Shown here piece by piece: positions 12,005-18,997 of a DNA stretch of 64,000 nucleotides. Both the position numbers and the translations under genes were made by a program. The stretch is from Sphingomonas hankookensis (GTDB lineage Bacteria > Pseudomonadota > Alphaproteobacteria > Sphingomonadales > Sphingomonadaceae): positions 186,001 through 250,000 of the forward strand of contig NZ_CP117025.1 of the NCBI RefSeq assembly GCF_028551275.1, read 5' to 3'. The notes under the pieces were generated by a model that worked only from the letters and a program-made list of their open reading frames with translations, was not told the DNA's origin and did not search any database. Each line of letters begins with the position of its first letter. Positions within the stretch are counted from its first letter, which is position 1.

Positions 12005-13606
12005 ATGACCGGCCGGACCACCACGCGCCTCAAACTGCGCCAGCGCGCACGCGCCTTTGCGCTGGGCACCGCATCCTTGCTGATCGCGGCGACCGCCACG
12101 GCCCAGACGGCGCCGACGCCGCAGCCGGGCGAGCCGGCGCGAATCACCATTCGCGGCGATCAGGCCGGTCCCACCTATGACCGGCGTATCTTCACCCAGT
12201 TCGCCGAGCATCTGGGCAACGGCATCTATGGCGGCCTGTGGGTCGGCAACGACCGTCGAATCCCCAATACCCGCGGCTTCCGCAACGACGTCGTCGCGGC
12301 GCTGAAGCGGCTCGGCGTGCCGGTCATCCGCTGGCCCGGCGGCTGCTTCGCCGACGAATATCACTGGCGCGAAGGGATCGGGCCGAAGGCCAAGCGCCCG
12401 GTCAAGATCAACACCAACTGGGGCGGCGTTACCGAGGATAATGCGGTCGGCACCCATGAATTCATGGACCTGACCGAACAGGTCGGTGCCGAAGCCTATA
12501 TCTCGGGCAATGTCGGCAACGGGTCCGCCCGCGAAATGGCCGAATGGGTCGAATATATGACCCAGCGCGCCGGCACGCTGGCCGACGAACGCGCCCGCAA
12601 CGGCCGCAAGGAACCGTGGAAGGTCCCCTATTTCGGCATTGGCAACGAACTATGGGGCTGTGGCGGCAACATGCGCCCCGAATATGGCGCCGACGAAACG
12701 AAGCGCTTCGCGACCTTCATCAAGTCGCCCGAGGGCAGCCGCGTGCTGAAGATCGCGTCGGGTGCCAATTCCGACGACTATAACTGGACCGAGGTGATGA
12801 TGCGCGAAGCGATGCGGCACATCGATGCCGTCTCGCTCCATTACTACACCGTCCCCGGCGGCTGGGCACCCAAGGCGTCGCCGACCCAGTTCACCGAATC
12901 CGAATGGGCCGAAACGCTCGGCCTCACCTGGAAGATGGAGGAACTGATCGCCAAGCACAGCGCGATCATGGACAAATATGATCCGCAGAAGCGCGTGTGG
13001 CTGGCCGTCGACGAATGGGGCACGTGGTACGGGCAGGACCCGGGCACGACGCCGGGCTTCCTGCGCCAGCAGAACACGCTGCGCGACGCGCTGGTCGCCG
13101 CGATCAACCTGAACATCTTCGCCAAGCATGCCGACCGGGTGAAGATGACCGCCATCGCGCAGATGGTGAACGTGCTGCAGGCGATGATCCTGACCGACGG
13201 GCCGAAGATGGTCCTGACGCCGACCTATCACGTGTTCGAAATGTACAAGCCGTTCATGGACGGCACCGTCCTGCCGATCACGATCGACAGCCCATACTAT
13301 TCGCGCGACAAATGGGCGATCCCGGCGGTGTCGGCCTCGGCCGTGCGCGGCAAGGACGGTGCGGTGCACATCGCGCTGTCCAACGCCGACCCGAACCGCC
13401 CGGCCCCGATCAACGTCGCGCTGACCGGCGTGGCGGGCACGACCATCACCGGCCGCGTCCTAACCGCCCCGACGATGACCGCGCACAATAACTTCGACAA
13501 CCCGAACGCGGTCGTACCGGCGACCTTCACCGGCGCGCAGATCGCCAACGGCACGCTGTCGGTGACGCTGCCGGCCAAGTCGGTGGTAATGCTCGACGTC
13601 AAGTAA
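12005..13606 (+). CDS. Secreted alpha-L-arabinofuranosidase, GH51 family
   Basis: The 533-residue protein has a signal peptide (ALGTASLLIAATATAQ). A GH51 (beta/alpha)8 barrel follows, with VIRWPGGCFADEYHWREGIGP, the acid/base motif GIGNELWGCGG (Glu215) and the nucleophile motif VDEWGTWYG (Glu337). A C-terminal beta domain ends the protein. GH51 retaining enzymes remove arabinofuranosyl side chains from arabinan and arabinoxylan, releasing L-arabinose. With the GH5 and GH16 enzymes further right it suggests a plant-associated or biomass-degrading life. The start ATG at 12005 opens a good signal peptide and follows a GGGGGA-rich stretch. It is divergent from era. Confidence 0.92.
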   Translation: MTGRTTTRLKLRQRARAFALGTASLLIAATATAQTAPTPQPGEPARITIRGDQAGPTYDRRIFTQFAEHLGNGIYGGLWVGNDRRIPNTRGFRNDVVAALKRLGVPVIRWPGGCFADEYHWREGIGPKAKRPVKINTNWGGVTEDNAVGTHEFMDLTEQVGAEAYISGNVGNGSAREMAEWVEYMTQRAGTLADERARNGRKEPWKVPYFGIGNELWGCGGNMRPEYGADETKRFATFIKSPEGSRVLKIASGANSDDYNWTEVMMREAMRHIDAVSLHYYTVPGGWAPKASPTQFTESEWAETLGLTWKMEELIAKHSAIMDKYDPQKRVWLAVDEWGTWYGQDPGTTPGFLRQQNTLRDALVAAINLNIFAKHADRVKMTAIAQMVNVLQAMILTDGPKMVLTPTYHVFEMYKPFMDGTVLPITIDSPYYSRDKWAIPAVSASAVRGKDGAVHIALSNADPNRPAPINVALTGVAGTTITGRVLTAPTMTAHNNFDNPNAVVPATFTGAQIANGTLSVTLPAKSVVMLDVK

Positions 13607-13639
13607 TACGGGCGGGGGCGGCCGGAAGGTCGCCCCTTC

Positions 13640-14200
13640 CCCTCCCGTTTGCTTCGAGCGCAGGTTCGAGCCTGTCGAGAACCGAAGTCGAGAAGGCCCC
13701 GCCCCAGGCACCCCGTTCTCGACTACCGCTTCTCGACAAGCTCGAAGCTGCTCGAACCAAACGGACAGGGTGAGCCCCCCTAAACCGTACCGCGGCGAAG
13801 GCCCGTATCGAAGCACCTGTCCCGGTCCTTCGATACGCCGCTTCGACAGGCTCAGCGGCTCGTCACGACGAACGGGTCCAACGAAGGTCATCCCGCTCCA
13901 CCGCAACCTTCGAAACCACACACTCCGCTCCCTTCCCCCCTCCCCCCTCCCCCTCCCCTTCCCCTTCCCCCTTCCCCTTCCGTTCGCTTCGAGCGCAGGT
14001 TCGAGCCTGTCGAGAACCGAAGTCGAGAAGGCCCCGCCCCAGGCATCACGTTCTCGACTACCGCTACTCGACAAGCTCGAAGCTGCTCGAACCAAACGGG
14101 TAAGATAGCGGCCGGCCGTACCCCCGCGCAGGCGGGGGTCCAGAGCCCCAACCACTGCCCTCACCACACCTGATCCTGGACCCCCGCCCGCGCCGGCGCG
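13640..14200. repeat. Gene-free repeat island with homopyrimidine tract
   Basis: No gene is evident. The stretch has two copies of the CGAGCCTGTCGAGAACCGAA repeat (13650-13765 and 13977-14095). Between them is another repeat, GTCCTTCGATACGCCGCTTC (13826-13880), whose core GGTCCTTCGATACGCCGCTT recurs at 56393. A run of only C and T bases with a CCCCTTC-like pattern covers about 13930-13980. A CCCCGCGCAGGCGGGG unit is at 14115-14142. This is the densest repeat cluster in the window and lies directly before the lysis cassette. Confidence 0.8.
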
Positions 14201-14284
14201 GCCATCCCGGCCCCGCGCGCCGCGATGGCCGCTTTCCTACAACAAACCGTTCTGGTTACGTTCCACCTCCAACAGGAGGACGAA

Positions 14285-14836
14285 ATGGACGCAACCACCC
14301 TGATCGAAGACGTGATCGACCGCGAAGGCGGCTATGTCGACCACCCCGCCGACCGTGGCGGCGCGACCCGCTACGGCATCACCCAAGCCGTCGCCCGCGC
14401 GGAAGGTTACACCGGCGCGATGCGCGACCTGCCCCGCGCCCTCGCCGCACGCATCTACCGCCGCCGCTACTGGCAGGCGCCGAACTTCGCGGCGGTAGCG
14501 ACCCGTGCGCCGCTACTCGCCGCCGAACTGTTCGACACCGGCGTCAACATGGGACCGTCGGTCGCCGCGACCTTTCTCCAGCGCATCCTGAACGCGCTCA
14601 ACCGCCAGCAGCGCGACTGGGGCGATATCGCGGTCGATGGCAACATCGGCGCGCAGACGCTCGCCGCGCTCGACACCCTCCTCGCCACCCGCGGCCCGGC
14701 GGCAGAGGCGGTTTTGGTCAAGGCAATCAACGCCTTGCAGGGCGAACGCTATCTCCGCTTGGCCGAAACGCGCCCCGCTAACGAAGCCTTTCTCTACGGC
14801 TGGCTCGCCCTGCGCGTCGATACGCCACGAGTGTGA
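14285..14836 (+). CDS. GH108-family peptidoglycan hydrolase (endolysin)
   Basis: The 183-residue protein opens with the GH108 catalytic motif DREGGYVDHPADRGGATRYG, with the catalytic Glu at residue 14, followed by YGITQAVARAEGY. The central part carries the second family motif (ELFDTGVNMG, then a peptidoglycan-binding region through FLYGWLALRV). GH108 enzymes are lysozyme-like muramidases of phages, prophages and gene transfer agents. A strong Shine-Dalgarno (AGGAGG) sits 6 bases before ATG 14285; the longer frame from 14225 has none. The holin gene follows 31 bases later, so the two form a lysis cassette. It lies outside the prophage boundary, so it is a resident chromosomal cassette. Confidence 0.9.
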   Translation: MDATTLIEDVIDREGGYVDHPADRGGATRYGITQAVARAEGYTGAMRDLPRALAARIYRRRYWQAPNFAAVATRAPLLAAELFDTGVNMGPSVAATFLQRILNALNRQQRDWGDIAVDGNIGAQTLAALDTLLATRGPAAEAVLVKAINALQGERYLRLAETRPANEAFLYGWLALRVDTPRV

Positions 14837-14867
14837 ACTTAGTGAACTTTGACCTTTCGGAGGCCCT

Positions 14868-15091
14868 ATGATCGATTCCCTGATCGCGCCGATCGCGGCG
14901 CTGCTCGACAAGCTGATCCCCGACCCCAGGGCCCGCGACGCGGCCAAGCTGGAACTGCTGAAACTCGAATCCACCGCCGATCTCGACCGGGTCAAGGCGC
15001 AACTCTCCGCGATCGTCGCGGAGGCGCAGTCGACCGACCCGTGGACCTCGCGCGCGCGGCCGGGCTTCCTATACGTCATGTACGCGCTGCT
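14868..15091 (+). pseudogene. GTA-type 3TM holin, 5' part, split by prophage insertion
   Basis: The ATG at 14868 follows a CGGAGG Shine-Dalgarno. The first 74 residues (IDSLIAPIAALLDKLIPDP through RARPGFLYVMYAL) match the N-terminus of the 3TM holin family seen in gene transfer agents. The reading then meets the prophage and stops at TAG 15096. The rest is found at 54099-54279 in the correct frame (WAIPMGLISAVQPDMAA and onward). Joining both at the GCTGCT core gives an uninterrupted protein of about 134 residues. The holin would control release of the neighbouring GH108 endolysin. In the lysogen only a short fragment without the membrane segments can be made. Confidence 0.85.
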
Positions 15092-15114
15092 GCACTAGTG
15101 CAGGGTTGCGCACC
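15086..15114. other. attL: left prophage junction
   Basis: The 6-bp core GCTGCT (15086-15091) is shared with the right junction at 54093. It is followed on the phage side by the arm GCAGGGTTGCGCACC at 15100-15114. That arm is the inverted partner (14 of 15 positions) of GGTGTGCAACCCTGC next to attR. Chromosomal holin sequence lies on the left. The core coordinates are seen directly; assigning them as crossover site is inferred from the rebuilt holin frame. Confidence 0.85.
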
Positions 15115-15130
15115 TATATTAATCAATGAC

Positions 15131-15436
15131 TTAGCCCCTTAAACGTCGATGCAGGCGTTTCCATTCCTGTTCCGTGTCAGGTAAGAACCGGGGCGCGTTG
15201 TGGTGCTTACGGCACGGTCCGATCCGGCTGGGGCGTCGTTGGCAACGGATGCAGTAGAGGTGGGCATAAACGTACTGTAGGCCGGTCTGCCACCGCTTCA
15301 TTCGAAAGTACCGTTCAAGCCTCTTGGCATCAAACGTCGTCCTGCGTTGGCAGTGCTGGCAGGCCGCGTAAAGGTTTGCATCACGTGATGTGAAATGGGT
15401 GAGGTCGTCCCATTTCAGATTTCCCAGATGGCCCAC
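15131..15436 (-). CDS. Small phage protein with two CxxC pairs (zinc-ribbon-like)
   Basis: 101 residues. Two Cys pairs, CQHCQRR (near residue 27) and CIRCQRR (near residue 62), are spaced as in a zinc ribbon, and a further Cys-His pair (CRKHH) follows. The protein is basic with many Arg and Trp/Tyr residues, which suits nucleic-acid binding. It is the gene closest to attL and is transcribed toward it, just after the 61-residue gene at 15438. I do not recognise a named family; a DNA-binding role is inference only. Confidence 0.6.
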   Translation of the reverse strand: MGHLGNLKWDDLTHFTSRDANLYAACQHCQRRTTFDAKRLERYFRMKRWQTGLQYVYAHLYCIRCQRRPSRIGPCRKHHNAPRFLPDTEQEWKRLHRRLRG

Positions 15437-15437
15437 G

Positions 15438-15623
15438 TCACAAAGGCAAGGTCAGTTGGTTCCTATCGGGTGGTACGTCGTTGAGCCGACGCGCGATGTC
15501 CTGAGCGAGCAGTTCCGCTGATCGGGTTTTATGGACCGGATCGGCGGCGAGAAGCCCCGCAAGGCGGCTGGTCGACGTACTGGCGAGAACCGCCGCGAGG
15601 GTCAGAGGGTCAAGGCGTTCCAT
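15438..15623 (-). CDS. Hypothetical small phage protein
   Basis: 61 residues, mostly helical, rich in Ala and Leu (LAAVLASTSTSRLAGLLAAD), with no Cys and no membrane segment. Its stop is 2 bases before the start of the zinc-ribbon-like gene, so the two are probably co-translated. I do not recognise it. Position in a compact leftward run (16468 to 15131) supports it being real. Confidence 0.5.
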   Translation of the reverse strand: MERLDPLTLAAVLASTSTSRLAGLLAADPVHKTRSAELLAQDIARRLNDVPPDRNQLTLPL

Positions 15624-15675
15624 AGGCCTATGTTCCCCTATTGTTCCGATTCGTGCAACCCCTCGCGGTTGTCGT

Positions 15676-15822
15676 TCAGGTGGTTAGGATTTGCTCGTAC
15701 AGGTCCATCAGCCGTTGGCCGAGAAGCTGCGCCAACTGACAATGGGGGTCGCGCCGTAGCAGCGCGACCATATCCTCGCGTATCATCTGGACCGCTTCCC
15801 AAGGATCAATTCCATCAAGCAT
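15676..15822 (-). CDS. Hypothetical 48-residue phage protein
   Basis: This short frame runs from ATG 15822 to TGA 15676 and reads MLDGIDPWEAVQMIRED and onward to YEQILTT. It overlaps the end of the HNH-type gene by 8 bases (start inside the stop region of that gene), the usual sign of translational coupling. Acidic N-terminus, helical middle, no known family. The tight overlap is the main evidence that it is translated. Confidence 0.5.
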   Translation of the reverse strand: MLDGIDPWEAVQMIREDMVALLRRDPHCQLAQLLGQRLMDLYEQILTT

Positions 15823-16468
15823 TGGGAAGTCTGCCGCTCAGGTCCTGCATTGCTTTGTCGAGGATCACGATGGCGCTTTCGACCGGCTTCTTGATAGCCG
15901 CCAACGGAATGATCGCGGGACCGGCGTTGCGGGTCATACCACGGCGGGACGTAGAAGGGTTTAGGGCTTGTTCCGGCGACAAGCCGCGCTGCAATCGCTG
16001 GCGGATAGTCGGCGCACTAATTCCCAGTTCTACTGCCCAATCTCTGAGTGTTTCGGTTCGGCCATTGTACGGGATTAGCGGGCTGTAGCGTCGGCCTTTT
16101 CCACGACCTTCTCCTGTCGCTTTGGTCATGCCAATACCCCAGCCGAAGTCGGTGCAAGCTTTTGTCGGCTTGCGGCGGTTCCGCTGTTGCGTTGCTCTGT
16201 CGGGTGCCCACCAAACGTTGCCGGGTTCATAGTGGCCGTCGTTGTTCCTGCGATCCAAACTATGTTCAGGGCTAGGGCGCGGGCCAATACAATCTAGGAA
16301 CAGCGCGAAGCCTTGTTCCGACCTCCAAGCATCACAAACCGCTATACCCCTAGCACCGTAGTTTTGGAACGAGACGTTGCGGTCGTTGTGGCACCGGTGG
16401 ATTGCATTCTTGAGAGCGTCGTACTCGCTGCGGAACATGTGCCTTAGTTGTGATTTGCGTGCTGCCAT
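15815..16468 (-). CDS. HNH-type phage endonuclease-like protein
   Basis: 217 residues. The N-terminal half carries the signature HSLDRRNNDGHYEPGNVWWA, the core of phage HNH/homing-type nucleases that read HxxDRxxNxxGHYxxxNxRWA. A second part (ETLRDWAVELGISAPTIRQR LQRG, near residues 140-165) is a helix-turn-helix-like segment typical of such proteins. The start was set at ATG 16468, which has a GGAGAAA Shine-Dalgarno; the longer frame upstream has none. The protein may be a free-standing homing endonuclease. Catalytic activity cannot be judged by eye, since the first HNH His pair is only partly clear. Confidence 0.75.
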   Translation of the reverse strand: MAARKSQLRHMFRSEYDALKNAIHRCHNDRNVSFQNYGARGIAVCDAWRSEQGFALFLDCIGPRPSPEHSLDRRNNDGHYEPGNVWWAPDRATQQRNRRKPTKACTDFGWGIGMTKATGEGRGKGRRYSPLIPYNGRTETLRDWAVELGISAPTIRQRLQRGLSPEQALNPSTSRRGMTRNAGPAIIPLAAIKKPVESAIVILDKAMQDLSGRLPNA

Positions 16469-16569
16469 TGGGTTTCTCCTTTTTCTTTTCCCAACATTAT
16501 TTATTCGGAAATACTTGGAGATAACCGCGCACTTAACTCTGACATTCCGCAGCTTTGATAAATTCATGT

Positions 16570-17058
16570 ATGAATACATGGATGAAAGTGGCCCGATCCT
16601 ATATCGGCCTTAAAGAGTATCCCGGCAGCGCCAACAACCCAACTATCATGGGCTGGGCGTCGGGACTTGGTACAAAACTTCTTGGCATGGTGTACGGCGC
16701 AGATAGTGTGCCGTGGTGCGGATTATTCGTCGCGCACTGCATCAAGACTGCTGGGCTACCTACCGCACCGATCGCCGTGAGGGCGTCCGCTTGGGAAAAG
16801 TGGGGACAAGCGTGTTCGCCGACTATCGGTGCGGTCGTCGTCTTCAAGCGCCCCGGTGGCGGCCATGTGGGTTTTCTCGTCGGACAGGATGCAACGCGGT
16901 ATCGAGTGCTGGGCGGCAATCAGTCAGATAGCGTCAACGAAACCTGGATTGAGAAGTCCCGTGCAGTCGCGGTCAGATGGCCAGCCGGTCAGGTGCCGCC
17001 GAAGACCCCGCTTCCCAAACTTGTGGGTGGCGGCAGCACGTCAACCAACGAAGCATGA
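16570..17058 (+). CDS. Phage endolysin, TIGR02594 (CHAP/NlpC-like) family
   Basis: About 162 residues. The pattern fits the TIGR02594 family: ARSYIGLKEYPGSANNP at the N-terminus, the Cys nucleophile motif DSVPWCGLFVAHCIKTAG, GAVVVFKRPGGGHVGFLVG with the active-site His, and VLGGNQSDSVNETWI. These are cysteine peptidases or amidases cutting the peptide part of peptidoglycan. A Pro-rich tail (QVPPKTPLPKLVGGG) ends it. ATG 16570 and ATG 16582 are both possible starts. It overlaps the endonuclease gene by 4 bases (ATGA). It would be the prophage's own endolysin, separate from the resident GH108 enzyme. Confidence 0.85.
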   Translation: MNTWMKVARSYIGLKEYPGSANNPTIMGWASGLGTKLLGMVYGADSVPWCGLFVAHCIKTAGLPTAPIAVRASAWEKWGQACSPTIGAVVVFKRPGGGHVGFLVGQDATRYRVLGGNQSDSVNETWIEKSRAVAVRWPAGQVPPKTPLPKLVGGGSTSTNEA

Positions 17059-17387
17059 GCGGCTATCGGAACGGCTTCGAGGAGCGCTGCGCCCGCGATC
17101 TGGGACCGGAGTTCGCATACGAAGCCGTTAAGCTGCCGTATGTCCTCGAATGCACCTACCTTCCCGATTTTATCGACACGGCGGGCAAGCGCATCGTGGA
17201 GGCGAAAGGCCTGTTCGACGCGGCGGATCGTAGGAAGATGCTGGCGGTAAAGCGCACCTACCCCGATTACAGCATCGAAATCTGGTTCTCAGACCCAGAG
17301 CGCAAGATCAGCCCGAAGTCGAAAACGACCTATCGCGCATGGTCGGAGAAGCATGGCTTCGTCGCGAAGAAAGGGCCGCGTAAATAG
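17055..17387 (+). CDS. Phage endonuclease I (T7 gp3-like Holliday junction resolvase)
   Basis: 110 residues. The N-terminal part has EERCARDLGPEFAYEAVKLPY. The catalytic motif CTYLPDFIDTAGKRIVEAKG gives the PD-(D/E)xK arrangement (Asp, then Glu-Ala-Lys), as in T7 endonuclease I. The family cuts branched DNA and Holliday junctions and degrades host DNA in T7-like phages. The start ATG overlaps the endolysin stop (ATGA), so the two are coupled. A hairpin terminator follows at 17440. Length is slightly short of T7 gp3 (149) but normal for prophage members. Confidence 0.85.
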   Translation: MSGYRNGFEERCARDLGPEFAYEAVKLPYVLECTYLPDFIDTAGKRIVEAKGLFDAADRRKMLAVKRTYPDYSIEIWFSDPERKISPKSKTTYRAWSEKHGFVAKKGPRK

Positions 17388-17439
17388 TGGTGTCCTGCGG
17401 GATATAACCAACGGGCTGCTCAACCTTATCGTAGACCTT

Positions 17440-17470
17440 GGCCCTGTCCGCATAGTTGGACGGGGCCTTT
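17440..17470 (+). terminator. Rho-independent terminator after endonuclease I gene
   Basis: The stem GGCCCTGTCC / GGACGGGGCC is 10 bp with one G-T wobble and an 8-base loop. TTTCC follows. It lies 52 bases after the endonuclease stop and would end the endolysin-endonuclease transcript. Confidence 0.65.
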
Positions 17471-17817
17471 CCGTAGAGATTCCCTCAATCGCTGAAACAT
17501 TGTGCAGCCGCTTTCGGCGGAAAACCGGCGTGAAATGGCGGTTCGCCATTTCCCTATAAAAGAATCCCGCGCGCGAGGAACCGCCTGCGCTCCCGCGGGC
17601 GATCGGTGACGGCGACAGTTCTTCGACTTTTCGAAAAATCGCCGTTGACACCGCCGATCCATTCCTCTAGGTGGTCCTTCGTCTTCGGACAACCTGGTTG
17701 CGGCGGTCTTCGTCGGGGTTCGATTCCCTGAGCAACTTTTAACCGGCTACCGAGAAAATCGGTGACGCCCATGGCTGGTTATCCGCGCAAGCGGAGGGTT
17801 GTTGACGGGGAAATCCA

Positions 17818-17903
17818 TTGAATATCGAAAGCATAAAGTTCGCCGAACTTTGCGAACCCGCGTGCGCCTATCCGCACCTCGTTGATGGGGAGGGCGAGGC
17901 GTG
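17818..17903 (+). CDS. Possible 28-residue leader peptide or small protein
   Basis: A frame from TTG 17818 to TGA 17903 encodes 28 residues containing two Cys (SIKFAELCEPACAYPHL). A GGGGA Shine-Dalgarno sits 7 bases before the TTG, and the stop overlaps the GTG start of the next gene (GTGA). The coupling is the main support. It is too short to recognise. The bases 17471-17810 before it contain no gene that I can support, but do hold a T-arm-like hairpin near 17710. Confidence 0.35.
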
Positions 17904-18251
17904 ACCAGCGCACACATTTTGCCGGATGGCAAAGTACACATGTTCGGCAGCCATAGCGACATCAAGCGGTTAAAACTCAACCCTAAGGCTGTCGTTGTTC
18001 CGGTGGACGTGCCGTTCCTGGTGGTGGTGGAAACCATGGGGATGTTTTTAACCCATGGCCCCGTCGGCGGCAGCAAACTGCCCTATCAGCTTATCGAGTG
18101 GGCGTACAAAAACGCGCCTGCCTTCGGTGTGTCGATCAGCGTGAAGAACGGCATGAACATGCCCGTGATCTGGCTGGCCAACAACGCTGAGGTAACGCGC
18201 GCCGTTGCCGCTCTCAATGTCCCCGCTTGTGAATCGGAGGACAAGGCATGA
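17901..18251 (+). CDS. Hypothetical phage protein
   Basis: 116 residues from a GTG start that overlaps the small upstream frame. Mixed alpha/beta composition: an N-terminal HILPDGKVHMFGSHSDIKR segment, then hydrophobic strands (KAVVVPVDVPFLVVVETMG), then SVKNGMNMPVIWLANN. No membrane segment or known motif. It overlaps the next gene by 4 bases (ATGA). It lies in the early region just before the replication protein. No function is proposed. Confidence 0.6.
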   Translation: MTSAHILPDGKVHMFGSHSDIKRLKLNPKAVVVPVDVPFLVVVETMGMFLTHGPVGGSKLPYQLIEWAYKNAPAFGVSISVKNGMNMPVIWLANNAEVTRAVAALNVPACESEDKA

Positions 18252-18568
18252 GCAATTACGATCAGACCAAGTTCGCTGCGAATGTCAAAGTCACACAGCA
18301 CATACAGGCACGCCTCGAAGAGGTGCGCGCTGAGTGTCCGACTTTCGACGATCGTAAGTTTGCGGAGACGCTATTTCTGCAATCCCTCGGACTGATGGGA
18401 AGGGTAAGGCCGTTTACGCAAGACGCACCTGAGCGGATCAAATATTCGGTCATAGCTTACATGCTTTTTCGACCAGAACTTTGTGCGCCGGAGGTGGATA
18501 TCATCGCATTGGCGACGGAGGTAGCGATGGATGGCATCCGTGACGCCATTGCGGAGGACAAGGCATGA
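18248..18568 (+). CDS. Hypothetical phage protein
   Basis: 106 residues, helical and acidic (RLEEVRAECPTFDDRKFAETL, then EVDIIALATEVAMDGIRDAI). The ATG lies in an ATGA overlap with the gene before, and both proteins end in EDKA, as EDKA/AEDKA. There is no recognisable family. It is the last gene before a 430-base leader containing a large hairpin and a terminator. Confidence 0.6.
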   Translation: MSNYDQTKFAANVKVTQHIQARLEEVRAECPTFDDRKFAETLFLQSLGLMGRVRPFTQDAPERIKYSVIAYMLFRPELCAPEVDIIALATEVAMDGIRDAIAEDKA

Positions 18569-18850
18569 TCGCCGACTAGGGTTCGGAGCCGCTGCGCGTA
18601 TCTGGACGGCTCTGATGTGCCGGGGGAGGAATGGTCGCACTTGGCCTCCCCCGGACATGACATCTCGCAGAAACCAAGGTGTCATGTGTCAGGCGCTAGA
18701 ACCCGCACAAATCAGCGGAAAATCGCCCTTGGTAACAAATCCATATATAAATGAAACCGTTACCTAGCTATGGCGAAGCCCAGTTACAGCAGTCTGCGCT
18801 GATGAATAATGACGCCAGACGAGCAATATCGCTAAATAAAGATGTAGACA

Positions 18851-18896
18851 ATGTTTGGCTGGAACCGCCGTTGTCTATAGCGGCGAAGCCAAACAT
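18851..18896 (+). other. Strong two-part stem-loop in the leader of the helicase-primase gene
   Basis: The outer stem ATGTTTGGCT / AGCCAAACAT is a perfect 10 bp. The inner stem CGCCG / CGGCG encloses a 10-base loop (TTGTCTATAG), with an asymmetric internal loop. It is 100 bases upstream of the helicase-primase start, in a gene-free stretch (18569-18997). It could be a structured leader RNA or an origin element. Function is not known. Confidence 0.6.
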
Positions 18897-18941
18897 CGTA
18901 TCTCAAAGGACTACCTAACCTCCTTCGAAACGAAAGCATTG

Positions 18942-18984
18942 GCCCGTCGTGCGTATTCCAGCCCGCACGGCGGGCTTTCGTTTT
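18942..18984 (+). terminator. Terminator just before the helicase-primase gene
   Basis: GCCCGTCGTGCG pairs with CGCACGGCGGGC (12 bp, one wobble), followed by TTTCGTTTT. A smaller hairpin, AGCCCGC / GCGGGCT (18960-18976), uses the same 3' side, so the two folds exclude each other. It ends only 14 bases before the ATG at 18998, so it could act as an attenuator as well as a terminator of the upstream genes. Confidence 0.6.
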
Positions 18985-18997
18985 CGAGGTAACAAAG

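Noticed and set aside
16048..16275. Rightward frame of 75 codons opposite the HNH-type gene
   Set aside because: No ribosome site, Cys/Ser-rich shadow composition, fully inside the opposing gene.
17641..17740. A functional tRNA gene in the prophage
   Set aside because: Only the T-arm fits; D arm, anticodon arm and matching 5' acceptor strand are not found.
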